Assembly: GCF_014930455.1 (NCBI RefSeq)
Contig: NZ_JAAIYO010000003.1
Span: 682,001 to 746,000, forward strand
Direction of reading: 5' to 3'
Source: Corallococcus soli
GTDB taxonomy: Bacteria; Myxococcota; Myxococcia; Myxococcales; Myxococcaceae
Length of the DNA stretch: 64,000 nucleotides
In this document: in pieces, positions 52,162 through 60,976 of the stretch
Numbering within the stretch: the first letter of the stretch is position 1
How the letters are laid out: each line of letters starts with the position of its first letter
Made by a program: the position numbers and the translations under genes
The notes under the pieces: generated by a model
The model's database searches: none
The model's input: the letters and a program-made list of their open reading frames with translations, nothing else
Told to the model about the DNA's origin: nothing

Positions 52162-53388
52162 ATGAAAGCGGGAATGGCGGTACTGACGGTCGATGCGGCG
52201 GGCATGCGCGCGCAGAACAGCGGCCTGCTGCTGAACATGATCTGGCGCGAGCGTCAGATCTCCCGGGCGGAGATTGCCCGGCGCACGGAGCTCAGTCCGT
52301 CGACCGTCTCCGCCATCGTCGCGGACCTGGAGCAGGCGGGCCTGGTGCGCAGCATTGGCGCCGGGGTCTCCCGCGGGGGCCGCCGTCCCACCCTCATCGG
52401 CTTCTGTGACGAGGCCTTCAGCCTGGTGGGCGTCGAACTGGGCGCCTCCCACGTCACGGTCGTCCTCACGGACCTCCGCGGCCGCGTGCGCACGCAGAGC
52501 AAGGCGAGCCACGCGGTGCGCGGCGATCCGGAAGGGTCGCTGCAGAAGGCGAAGGAGCTGGTGCAGGAGTGCCTGGACGCCGAACGCGTGCCCCGGCGCT
52601 CCGTGGTCGGCATGGGGGTGGCGGTGCCCAGCCCCGTGCACCCGGCCTCGCCCGGGAAGATGTCCCCCCTCATCCTGCCCGCCTGGAAGCACGTGGACGT
52701 GAAGGAGTGGTTCGAGACCGCCTTCGACATGCCGGTGTTCGTGGACAACGACGCGAACCTCGGCGCGCTGTCGGAGTGCTTCTGGGGCGCCGGCTCCGGG
52801 GGCGAGGACCTGACGTACATCAAGCTGGCCACCGGCATCGGCGCCGGCCACATCATCCACGGCGACGTGTACCGGGGCGCGGGCGGCACGGCCGGTGAAA
52901 TCGGTCACATCGCGGTGGACTCCAACGGGCCGCTCTGCGTGTGCGGCCTGCGCGGTTGCCTCGTCACGCTCATCGGCTCCACGGCGCTCACCGAGCGCGC
53001 GCGCGAGCTCATGGGCACCCGTGGCCGCAAGGGGCCCACGGTGCGCGACCTGGTGGACGGCGCCCGCGCGGGCGACGCCGCCGCGAAGACGATCATCGAC
53101 GGCATGGGCGCTTACCTGGGCATCGCGGTGGGCGGCCTGCTGAACCTGTTGAACCCCGCCATCGTCGTCCTGGGCGGAGAGATCTCATCGGTCGGGGAGA
53201 TGCTGCTGGACCCCTTGCGCGCGTCGGTGCGCCAGCGCGCCCTGTCCGTGTCCATGGCGGAGACGCGCATCGTCACGTCGGCGCTGGGGGAGCGAGCCAT
53301 CGCCGTGGGCGCGGCCACCCTGGTGCTTCAAGCGGCCCTGCGGGATCGCTCCCTCTTTCCCACGCAGCACGTCGGGAGGTCCGCATGA
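52162..53388 (+). CDS. ROK-family transcriptional regulator
   Basis: A 408-residue ROK protein. The N-terminal helix-turn-helix (about 33-62, ISRAEIARRTELSPSTVSAI) identifies it as a repressor rather than a sugar kinase. The ROK body has VDNDANLGAL and the zinc-binding motif CVCGLRGC. Members such as NagC/XylR/Mlc bind sugars or their derivatives and release DNA. It overlaps the GH16 gene by 4 bp and so is the first gene of the glucan operon. Predicted ligand: a glucan-derived sugar; predicted operator: unknown, see palindrome at 51064. Confidence 0.92.
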   Translation: MKAGMAVLTVDAAGMRAQNSGLLLNMIWRERQISRAEIARRTELSPSTVSAIVADLEQAGLVRSIGAGVSRGGRRPTLIGFCDEAFSLVGVELGASHVTVVLTDLRGRVRTQSKASHAVRGDPEGSLQKAKELVQECLDAERVPRRSVVGMGVAVPSPVHPASPGKMSPLILPAWKHVDVKEWFETAFDMPVFVDNDANLGALSECFWGAGSGGEDLTYIKLATGIGAGHIIHGDVYRGAGGTAGEIGHIAVDSNGPLCVCGLRGCLVTLIGSTALTERARELMGTRGRKGPTVRDLVDGARAGDAAAKTIIDGMGAYLGIAVGGLLNLLNPAIVVLGGEISSVGEMLLDPLRASVRQRALSVSMAETRIVTSALGERAIAVGAATLVLQAALRDRSLFPTQHVGRSA

Positions 53389-54245
53389 CGTCGCGTCGCC
53401 TCATTGTCGCCCTGGCCCTGTCGGGCCTGGGCCTGATGTCGTGTGATCCCGCCGCCGGGGCGGTCAACAAGCCGCAGACGCCGAAGCCCGACACGGAGCT
53501 CCCCGGCACCGGCTGGGAACTCGTCTGGTCGGACGAGTTCGACGGCCCCGCCGGCACGCTGCCCTCCAGCGAGAAGTGGAACCCGGAGGTGGGCGGGGGC
53601 GGGTTCGGCAACGGCCAGTTCGAACACAACACCGCGCGCGCGGAGAACGCGTCCCTGGACGGCGAGGGCAACCTGGCCATCACCGCGCGCAAGGAGCGCT
53701 ACCAGGGCAACGACTACACGTCCGCGCGCCTGACGACGAAGGGCCGCTTCACGCACACCTACGGCCGCTTCGAGGCGCGCATCAAGCTGCCCGCGGGCCG
53801 GGGCATCTGGCCGGCGTTCTGGCTGCTGGGCGCGGACATCGACCAGGTGGACTGGCCCGCCTGCGGCGAGGTCGACATCATGGAGCACCGCGGGCAGATC
53901 CCCTCCATCACCCGGGGCTCGCTGCACGGGCCGGGCTACTCCGGCGGACAGAACATCGGCCGCGAGCACGCCGTCGGCGGGGGCACGCTCCAGTCGGACT
54001 TCCACCTCTACGCGGTGGAGATCGAACCGGAGCGCGTGCGCTTCATCCTGGACGACACCGTCTTCTTCGAAGCCACGCCCGCCAACCTGCCCTCCGGCGC
54101 GAAGTGGGTCTACGACCATCCGTTCTTCATCATCCTCAACGTCGCGGTGGGCGGCTCGTTCGTGGGGCCGCCGGACTCCAAGACGGTGTTCCCGCAGACG
54201 ATGAAGGTGGACTACGTGCGCGTCTACGCGAGGCCCGCGCCGTGA
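53385..54245 (+). CDS. GH16 family beta-glucanase, lipoprotein
   Basis: A 286-residue glycosidase. Signal peptide ends in lipobox LMSC (Cys20), so it is a membrane-anchored enzyme. The GH16 active site is GEVDIMEH with Glu162 (nucleophile), Asp164 and Glu167 (acid/base). Additional substrate-contact residues: the first motif WSDEFDG and the RGIWPAFWLLG segment. GH16 laminarinases and lichenases cut beta-1,3 or mixed beta-1,3/1,4-glucans internally. Its ATG overlaps the ROK stop; the next gene starts inside its own stop codon. This suggests the locus targets a beta-1,3-glucan such as laminarin or fungal wall. Confidence 0.93.
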   Translation: MTSRRLIVALALSGLGLMSCDPAAGAVNKPQTPKPDTELPGTGWELVWSDEFDGPAGTLPSSEKWNPEVGGGGFGNGQFEHNTARAENASLDGEGNLAITARKERYQGNDYTSARLTTKGRFTHTYGRFEARIKLPAGRGIWPAFWLLGADIDQVDWPACGEVDIMEHRGQIPSITRGSLHGPGYSGGQNIGREHAVGGGTLQSDFHLYAVEIEPERVRFILDDTVFFEATPANLPSGAKWVYDHPFFIILNVAVGGSFVGPPDSKTVFPQTMKVDYVRVYARPAP

Positions 54246-55885
54246 AGTTCGCCCGCGTGTTGCTGCCGCTGGTGCTGCTGCTGGCGTGCTCCTCGGAGCC
54301 CCGCCCGCGTCCGCCCGGCGTGCTCTTCGTCTCCGTGGAGCAGCAGAGCGCGTGGGTGCGCAACTTCAACCCGTTGTTCGCGGGCGCCGGTGCGCGCTGG
54401 CCCACCCGGGCCGGCGTCTACGAGTGCATGCAGATCTTCAGCTCCGCGCAGGGCAGATGGGTGCCGTGGCTGGCCACCCAGCACGCGTGGACGGAGGACC
54501 AGAAGACGCTGCGCTTCACCCTGCGCGAGAACGTCCGCTGGTCCGACGGCAAGCCCTTCACCGCGGAGGACGTCGCCTTCACCTTCGGCCTCCTGAAGAA
54601 GCACCCGGCGCTGGACGCCGGCGGCGTGTGGCGCTTCATCACCGACGTGAAGGTGGAGGGGCCGCGCGCCGTGGCCTTCACCTTCTCCCGCGTGTACCTG
54701 CCGGGCTTCGCGGACCTCGCGCACCAGATCATCGTGCCCCGCCACGTCTGGGAGCACGTCGCGGATCCGGTGACGTTCACCAACCCGGAGCCGGTGGCCA
54801 CCGGGCCCTTCACGCAGGTGACGCTGTTCCGCAACCAGGTGTACGAGCTGGGCCGCAACCCGCACTACTGGATGCCCGGCAAGCCCGCGGTCTCCGCGCT
54901 GCGCTTCCTGGCGTTCCCCACCAACGACCAGGCCAACATGGCGCTCGTGGAAGGGGAGGTGGACTGGGCGGGCAACTTCGTCCCGGCGGTGGACCGCACC
55001 TTCGTCTCCCGCGATCCCGTACACCACCACCGCTGGTTCCCGCTCTACGGCAGCACCGTCTTCCTGTACCCCAACACCACGCGCCCCCCCATGGACGACG
55101 TGCGCGTGCGCAAGGCGCTGAGCATGGCGCTGGACCGCGCCCGGCTGGTGGAGGTGGCCATGTACGGCTACACCCGCCCCGCGGACGCCACCGCCCTCAA
55201 CGACGCGTACACGGCCTGGAAGGACCCGGAGGTCGCGAAGGATTCCTGGACGCACCACGACCTGGCGCGGGCCAACCAGCTCCTGGACGAGGTGGGCCTC
55301 GTGCGCGGCGCGGACGGCCTGCGCCGCCTGCCGGACGGCAAGCCCTTCGCGGTGGACCTGGAGGTGGTGAGCGGGTGGTCGGACTGGGTGCGGGCCGGGC
55401 AGGTGGTGAGCCGCGACCTGCGCAAGCTGGGCATCGCCGTGCAGCTCAAGACGTACGAGTTCGGCACCTGGTTCACGCGCCTGCAGAAGGGCGAGTTCCA
55501 GCTGGCCATCTCCTGGTCGCTGGACGGGCCCACGCCCTACAACTTCTACAAGTGGCTGCTGTCCCCGCGCACGGTGCGTCCGGTGGGCGAGGTGGCGGCG
55601 GCCAACTGGCACCGCCTGGGGGACGCGGAGGCGGATGAGCTGCTCATCCGCTTCGAGCGCGCCGGCACGCCGGAGGAGCAGCGCGCGCTGATGTCCGCGG
55701 TGCAGCGGCGCTTCTCCGCGCTGGCGCCCGCCATCCCGCTGTTCCCCAACCCGTCGTGGGGCGAGTCCAATTCGCTGCGCTTCACGGGCTTCCCCACGGA
55801 GCAGAACCCCTACGCGCGGCTGGCGCCGCACGCGGAGCCGGACAGCCTGCTGGTGCTGACGGAGCTCACCCCGAGGGAGCGCTGA
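54242..55885 (+). CDS. ABC-type oligosaccharide/oligopeptide substrate-binding lipoprotein (DppA-like)
   Basis: A 547-residue SBP_bac_5 protein starting at GTG 54242 that overlaps the GH16 stop. Signal peptide ends in lipobox LLAC. The LRFTLRENVRWSDGKPFTAEDV motif is typical of this family, and the length fits. SBP_bac_5 proteins bind oligopeptides or, in some organisms, beta-glucan oligosaccharides (cellobiose, laminaribiose). The surrounding glycosidases favour oligosaccharides here, by analogy with cellulose- and laminarin-oligomer-binding proteins in hyperthermophiles. Confidence 0.92.
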   Translation: MKFARVLLPLVLLLACSSEPRPRPPGVLFVSVEQQSAWVRNFNPLFAGAGARWPTRAGVYECMQIFSSAQGRWVPWLATQHAWTEDQKTLRFTLRENVRWSDGKPFTAEDVAFTFGLLKKHPALDAGGVWRFITDVKVEGPRAVAFTFSRVYLPGFADLAHQIIVPRHVWEHVADPVTFTNPEPVATGPFTQVTLFRNQVYELGRNPHYWMPGKPAVSALRFLAFPTNDQANMALVEGEVDWAGNFVPAVDRTFVSRDPVHHHRWFPLYGSTVFLYPNTTRPPMDDVRVRKALSMALDRARLVEVAMYGYTRPADATALNDAYTAWKDPEVAKDSWTHHDLARANQLLDEVGLVRGADGLRRLPDGKPFAVDLEVVSGWSDWVRAGQVVSRDLRKLGIAVQLKTYEFGTWFTRLQKGEFQLAISWSLDGPTPYNFYKWLLSPRTVRPVGEVAAANWHRLGDAEADELLIRFERAGTPEEQRALMSAVQRRFSALAPAIPLFPNPSWGESNSLRFTGFPTEQNPYARLAPHAEPDSLLVLTELTPRER

Positions 55886-55887
55886 CC

Positions 55888-56871
55888 ATGGGTCGCTACA
55901 TCCTCCGGCGCCTGGGGTTCTACCTCATCGCCGCGTGGGCCTCGCTCACGCTCAACTTCGTGATCCCGCGGCTCGCGCCCGGCGACCCGGCCGCCGCCAT
56001 GTTCGCGCGCTTCGAGGGCAAGGTGGCCCCGGAGGCCATGGGCGCGCTGAAGGCCGCCTTCGGCTTCACGGACGCGCCGCTGTATGCCCAGTACTTCACC
56101 TACCTGAAGCACCTGGTGCAGGGCGACCTGGGCATGTCGTACGCCTACTTCCCGTCCCAGGTGACGGAGGTGATTGGCACCGGGCTGATGTGGACGGTGG
56201 CGCTGGCGGGCGTGGCGGTCATCATCAGCTTCACGCTGGGCTCCTTCCTGGGCGTGCTGGCCGCGTGGAACCGGGGAGGGTGGCTGGACTCCGGCCTGTC
56301 CCCCGCGCTCGCGTTCCTGGGCGCCTTTCCGTACTTCTGGCTGGCGATGCTGGCGCTCTACCTCTTCGGCTTCGTGCTGGGGTGGTTCCCGCTGCGCCAC
56401 GCGTACGGGCACGACATGGAGCCGGGGCTGAGCTTCGCGTTCGCCGCGGACGTGGCCCGGCACGCGGTGCTGCCCGCGGCGTCCATCGTCGTGGCCACGC
56501 TGGGCGGGTGGATGCTCGGCATGCGCAACACGATGGTGGCCACGCTGGGCACGGACTCCATCCGGCTGGCGCACGCGCGGGGCCTCCCGCCCCGGCAGGT
56601 GATGCTGCGGTACGCGGCGCGCAACGCGCTGTTGCCCAACGTCACCAGCTTCGGCATGGCGGTGGGCTTCGTGCTCTCCGGTTCGCTGCTCACGGAGATC
56701 GTCTTCTCCTATCCGGGCACGGGCTACCTGCTCATCCTCGCCGTGCGCAACCAGGACTACCCGCTGATGCAGGGGCTGTTCCTGGTCATCACCCTGGCGG
56801 TGCTCGCGGCGAACTTCGCCGTGGACCTGCTCTGCCTCTGGCTGGACCCGAGGACCCGCGCCCATGCGTGA
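55888..56871 (+). CDS. ABC transporter permease (DppB-type)
   Basis: A 327-residue inner-membrane permease. Six transmembrane helices are seen: YLIAAWASLTLNFVIPRLA, LMWTVALAGVAVIISFTLGS, AFLGAFPYFWLAMLALYLFG, RHAVLPAASIVVATLGGWML, FGMAVGFVLSGSLLTEIVF and LMQGLFLVITLAVLAANFAV. The EAA-like loop IRLAHARGLPPRQVML, including the Gly, contacts the ATPase. ATG 55888 lies 2 bp after the binding-protein gene. It overlaps the next gene by 8 bp. Confidence 0.93.
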   Translation: MGRYILRRLGFYLIAAWASLTLNFVIPRLAPGDPAAAMFARFEGKVAPEAMGALKAAFGFTDAPLYAQYFTYLKHLVQGDLGMSYAYFPSQVTEVIGTGLMWTVALAGVAVIISFTLGSFLGVLAAWNRGGWLDSGLSPALAFLGAFPYFWLAMLALYLFGFVLGWFPLRHAYGHDMEPGLSFAFAADVARHAVLPAASIVVATLGGWMLGMRNTMVATLGTDSIRLAHARGLPPRQVMLRYAARNALLPNVTSFGMAVGFVLSGSLLTEIVFSYPGTGYLLILAVRNQDYPLMQGLFLVITLAVLAANFAVDLLCLWLDPRTRAHA

Positions 56872-58633
56872 ATCCCTGCGAAGGCTCCTCCGCCACCGGA
56901 AGGCGGCGGTGGGCGGCAGCCTGCTCTTGTTCTTCCTGCTGCTCGCCCTGGTGGGCCCCTGGTTCGTGATGGATCCGACGGAGCTCGTCGGCCGCCCGCA
57001 CCAGCCGCCCTCGTCGGCGCACTGGTTCGGGACCACGGGGCAGGGGCAGGACGTGCTCGCCCAGACGGTGGTGGGCGCGCGGGAGACGCTGGCGGTGGGC
57101 TTCGCCGTGGGCGCGCTCGTGACGCTGGTGGGCGCGCTCATGGGCGTGACGGCGGGCTACCTGGGCCGCCGCGTGGACGACGTGCTGTCGCTCACCACCA
57201 ACGTGTTCCTGGTCATCCCTGGCATGCCGCTGGCCATCGTGCTGGGCGCCTACCTGCCGTCCGGCCCCCTGCGCATGGTGGCCGTGCTGACGGTGGCGGG
57301 CTGGGCCTGGAACGCGCGCGTCTTCCGCGCGGAGTCGCTGGCGCTGCGCGGGCGCGACTTCGTGTCCGCCGCCGTGGTGACGGGGGAGAGCCACGCGCGC
57401 ATCGTGTCGCGGGAGCTGCTGCCCAACATGGCGTCGCTCCTGGGCTCGTCCTTCATCGGAAACACGCTCTACGCGGTGGGCGCGCAGGTGGGCCTGGAGT
57501 TCCTGGGCCTGGGCGACGTCAGCGCGGTGACGTGGGGCACGAACCTGTACTGGGCCGCCAACGACGCGGCGCTGCTCACGCGCTCGTGGTGGATCTTCGT
57601 CCCCACGGGCCTGTGCATCGCGCTGGTCGGCTTCGCGCTCACGCTGGTGAGCTCCGCCATCGACGAGCTGACCAACCCCGCGCTGCGCGTGCACAAGCCC
57701 GCGCCGCTGCCCAGGGGCACCGTGGCGCCGGTGCACGTGGACCGGCCCGCGCCGGGCGTGCTGCTGAGCGTGCAGGACCTGTGCATCGACTACGCGACGG
57801 AGAAGGGCGCCTCCCGCGTGGTGGACACGGTGTCCTTCGACCTGGCGCCCGGAGAGGTGTTCGGCCTGGCGGGCGAGTCCGGCAGCGGCAAGTCCACCAT
57901 CGGCTCGGCGCTGCTGGGCCTGCTGCCGTCCTCCGCGCGCGTGACGCAGGGGCGCATCCTCTTCAACGGCATGGACGTCACCGCGCTGGAGGGCGCCGGG
58001 CTGCGCGCCTTCCGCTGGCGCCAGGTGTCCATGGTGTTCCAGAGCGCGATGAGCGCGCTCAACCCGGTGCTCACGCTGGGCGAGCAGTTCCACGACACGC
58101 TGGCGGCGCACGGCCGCGTGTCCCGCGCCACGTCCTACGCCCGCGCGCGGGAGCTGCTGGGCATGGTGGGCCTGTCGCCGGACCTGGTGACGGCGTATCC
58201 CCACCAGCTCTCCGGCGGCATGCGGCAGCGCGTGGGCATCGCGCTGGCGCTGGCCCTGGAGCCCCGGCTGGTCATCATGGACGAGCCCACCACGGCGCTG
58301 GACGTCGTGGTGCAGAAGGAGCTGCTCCAGCGCATGGTGGAGCTCAAGCAGCGCCTGGGCTTCGCCATCCTCTTCATCACGCACGACCTGCCGCTGCTGC
58401 TCGCGCTGGCGGACCGCGTGGGCGTCCTCCAGGGCGGCAAGCTGGTGGAGGTGAACACCTCCGCGGGGCTTCGCGCCGGGGCGCGCCACCCGTACACGCA
58501 GCTGCTGCTGTCCTCGTTCCCGCACCTCATCGCGGGGGACGTGTCCGTCACGTCGCACGCGCCAGCGGCACCGGAGCTGTCGGTGTCCCGGCCGTCCACG
58601 CGCATTGCCGCCATCCCCGGAGGTCACCGATGA
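56864..58633 (+). CDS. fused ABC permease (DppC-type) and ATPase (DppD-type)
   Basis: A 589-residue natural fusion. The N-terminal part (about 1-275) is a DppC-like permease with five or six membrane helices and an EAA-like loop (FRAESLALRGRDFVSAA). After a linker rich in Pro, the C-terminal part (about 290-560) is an ABC ATPase: Walker A GESGSGKST, signature LSGGMRQR, Walker B LVIMDEPTTALD. Each half is of full length, so this is not a truncation. It overlaps its neighbours on both sides (8 and 4 bp). The partner ATPase is in the next gene. Confidence 0.93.
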   Translation: MRESLRRLLRHRKAAVGGSLLLFFLLLALVGPWFVMDPTELVGRPHQPPSSAHWFGTTGQGQDVLAQTVVGARETLAVGFAVGALVTLVGALMGVTAGYLGRRVDDVLSLTTNVFLVIPGMPLAIVLGAYLPSGPLRMVAVLTVAGWAWNARVFRAESLALRGRDFVSAAVVTGESHARIVSRELLPNMASLLGSSFIGNTLYAVGAQVGLEFLGLGDVSAVTWGTNLYWAANDAALLTRSWWIFVPTGLCIALVGFALTLVSSAIDELTNPALRVHKPAPLPRGTVAPVHVDRPAPGVLLSVQDLCIDYATEKGASRVVDTVSFDLAPGEVFGLAGESGSGKSTIGSALLGLLPSSARVTQGRILFNGMDVTALEGAGLRAFRWRQVSMVFQSAMSALNPVLTLGEQFHDTLAAHGRVSRATSYARARELLGMVGLSPDLVTAYPHQLSGGMRQRVGIALALALEPRLVIMDEPTTALDVVVQKELLQRMVELKQRLGFAILFITHDLPLLLALADRVGVLQGGKLVEVNTSAGLRAGARHPYTQLLLSSFPHLIAGDVSVTSHAPAAPELSVSRPSTRIAAIPGGHR

Positions 58634-59625
58634 GCGCGCCCCTGCTGGAGGCCGAAGGGCTCACCCGCAGCTTTACCGTGGGCGGCTTCTTCTCCCGCGA
58701 GCGCCGCCCCATCCTGAAGGGCGTGTCCTTCTCCCTCCAGCCCGGGGAGATCGTCGCGCTGGTGGGCGAGTCCGGCAGCGGCAAGAGCACCCTGGCCCGG
58801 CTGCTGGCCCGGCTGGACATGCCGGACGCGGGGCACCTGCGGCTCGCGGGCCGGGACGTGCTGGCGGACGGGGGCGCCCAGGCGTCGCTCGACTACCGCG
58901 GGCGCGTGCAGATGGTGTTCCAGGATCCGTTCGCCTCGCTCAACCCCGTGCACACGGTGGCGTACCACCTGGAGCGGCCGCTGCTGCGCCACGGCCGGGT
59001 GGCGAAGTCGGGCCTGCGCACCAAGGTGCTGTCGCTGCTGGAGTCGGTGGGCCTGACGCCCGCGGAGCACTTCGCGAAGCGCTTCCCGCATGAGCTGTCC
59101 GGCGGCCAGCGCCAGCGCGTGGCGGTGGCGCGCGCCCTGGCGGTGGAGCCGCAGGTCATCATCGCGGACGAGCCCACGTCGATGCTGGACGTGTCCACGC
59201 GCAAGGGCGTGCTGCAACTGCTGCGCGGCCTCACGCAGGAGCGCGGCATCGGCATCCTGTTCATCACCCACGACCTGGCGAGCGCGCGGCACCTGGCCGA
59301 CCGCATCCTCGTGCTCTACGCGGGCACGGTGGTGGAGGCGGGCCGCGCCGAACAGGTGCTGGGCCAGCCGCGCCACCCGTACACGAAGCTGTTGCTGTCG
59401 GCCGTGCCGGATGGCGTGGACTTCCTCCAGGCCGCGCTCCCGGTGCGCCCCGCCACGGGCCTGCCTCCGCTCGTGGGTTGCCCCTTCGCCCCGCGCTGCC
59501 CTGTCTCAGAGCCGCGCTGCTCCACGCTTCCTCCCCCCGACGTCCTGCCGGTCGCGAACCACCTGGTCCGCTGCCACCTTGAAGCTTCGAAAGGAGTTAC
59601 CGCCGATGCGTCAGTTTCCTCCTGA
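58630..59625 (+). CDS. ABC transporter ATPase (DppF-type)
   Basis: A 331-residue ATPase: Walker A GESGSGKST, Q-loop FQDPFASLNP, signature LSGGQRQRVA and Walker B VIIADEPTSMLD. The C-terminal oligopeptide-transporter domain has the family's Cys cluster (CPFAPRCP, EPRC, RCHL) thought to bind an iron-sulfur cluster. Its ATG overlaps the stop of the fused permease-ATPase, and it forms the second nucleotide-binding subunit of the importer. Confidence 0.94.
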   Translation: MSAPLLEAEGLTRSFTVGGFFSRERRPILKGVSFSLQPGEIVALVGESGSGKSTLARLLARLDMPDAGHLRLAGRDVLADGGAQASLDYRGRVQMVFQDPFASLNPVHTVAYHLERPLLRHGRVAKSGLRTKVLSLLESVGLTPAEHFAKRFPHELSGGQRQRVAVARALAVEPQVIIADEPTSMLDVSTRKGVLQLLRGLTQERGIGILFITHDLASARHLADRILVLYAGTVVEAGRAEQVLGQPRHPYTKLLLSAVPDGVDFLQAALPVRPATGLPPLVGCPFAPRCPVSEPRCSTLPPPDVLPVANHLVRCHLEASKGVTADASVSS

Positions 59626-60976
59626 CTTCCTCTGGGGTGTGGCCACCTCCGCGTATCAGATTGAAGGCGCCACCACGGTCGACGGTCGTGGCGAGTCCAT
59701 CTGGGACCGCTTCGCCGCCACGCCCGGGAAGATCAACGACAAGTCCGACGGCTCGGTGGCCTGTGAGCACTACCGCCGCTGGCCGGAGGACATCGAACTG
59801 ATGCGCTGGATGGGGCTGAAGTCCTACCGCTTCTCCATCGCGTGGCCGCGCATCATCCCCACCGGCCGGGGCCAGGTGAACACCGCGGGCGTGGACTTCT
59901 ACTCCAAGCTGGTGGACTCGCTGCTGGGCGCGGGCATCGAACCCTTCGTCACGCTCTACCACTGGGACCTGCCGCAGGTGCTGGAGGACCAGGGCGGCTG
60001 GCCGGCGCGCGCCACCGGCGACGCGTTCGTGGAGTACGCGGACGTGATGAGCCGCGCGCTGGGGGACCGCGTGAAGCGGTGGATCACCCACAACGAGCCC
60101 TGGTGCATCAGCGTGCTGGGCTACGGCAACGGCGAGCACGCGCCCGGCCACAAGGACTGGTCCAAGGCCCTGGCCGCGTCGCACCAGCTGCTGGTGTCCC
60201 ACGGCAAGTCCGTGCAGGTCATCCGCTCCAACGTGAAGAACGCGGAGGTGGGCATCACCCTCAACCTCACGCCCGGCGAGCCCGCGTCGCCCAGCCCCGA
60301 GGACGCGGACGCGTGCCGCGACTTCGACGGCGGCTTCAACCGCTGGTTCCTGGAGCCCCTCTACGGCCGGGGCTACCCGCTGGACGTCGTGGAGGACCAC
60401 GTCAAGGCGGGCCGCATCCCGTCCGCGAAGCTGGACTTCATCCAGGACGGCGACATGAAGCTCATCGCCGAGCCCACCGACTTCCTGGGCGTGAACTACT
60501 ACTCGCGCGCCGTGCTGCGCAGCAACCGCATCCCGGAGGAGCAGAACGCGCCCCGCACGGTGCACGTCAACCCGGCCAAGACGGACATGGACTGGGAGGT
60601 CTATCCCAAGGGCCTCACGACGCTGCTGGTGCACCTGCACACCGAATACAAGGCGGGCCCCCTCTACATCACGGAGAACGGCTGCGCGTACTCCACGGGC
60701 CTGAGCGCGGACGGGCGCGTGCACGACACCCAGCGCGTGGACTACCTGCGCACGCACCTGGACGCGTGCGCGGAGGCCATCGCGCAGGGCGTGAACCTGG
60801 CGGGCTACTTCGCCTGGTCCCTGCTGGACAACTTCGAATGGGCCTACGGCTACGAGAAGCGCTTCGGCCTGGTCTACGTGGACTACGCCACCCAGCAGCG
60901 CGTCCCGAAGGACAGCGCCCACCTCTACCGTGACGTCGTGGCCCAGAACGGCCTGGACGTGGAGCAGGCCGCTTGA
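59606..60976 (+). CDS. bglA: GH1 family beta-glucosidase
   Basis: A 456-residue cytoplasmic glycosidase, no signal peptide. Acid/base Glu164 in THNEPW and nucleophile Glu357 in ITENG, both in the classic GH1 motifs; the N-terminal FPPDFLWGVATSAYQIEG is family-typical. It hydrolyses imported beta-glucosides to glucose. ATG 59606 has AAGGAG nine bases ahead and is used in preference to a much longer upstream ORF that would overlap the ATPase gene. Its start overlaps the end of that gene by 20 bp. Confidence 0.95.
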   Translation: MRQFPPDFLWGVATSAYQIEGATTVDGRGESIWDRFAATPGKINDKSDGSVACEHYRRWPEDIELMRWMGLKSYRFSIAWPRIIPTGRGQVNTAGVDFYSKLVDSLLGAGIEPFVTLYHWDLPQVLEDQGGWPARATGDAFVEYADVMSRALGDRVKRWITHNEPWCISVLGYGNGEHAPGHKDWSKALAASHQLLVSHGKSVQVIRSNVKNAEVGITLNLTPGEPASPSPEDADACRDFDGGFNRWFLEPLYGRGYPLDVVEDHVKAGRIPSAKLDFIQDGDMKLIAEPTDFLGVNYYSRAVLRSNRIPEEQNAPRTVHVNPAKTDMDWEVYPKGLTTLLVHLHTEYKAGPLYITENGCAYSTGLSADGRVHDTQRVDYLRTHLDACAEAIAQGVNLAGYFAWSLLDNFEWAYGYEKRFGLVYVDYATQQRVPKDSAHLYRDVVAQNGLDVEQAA

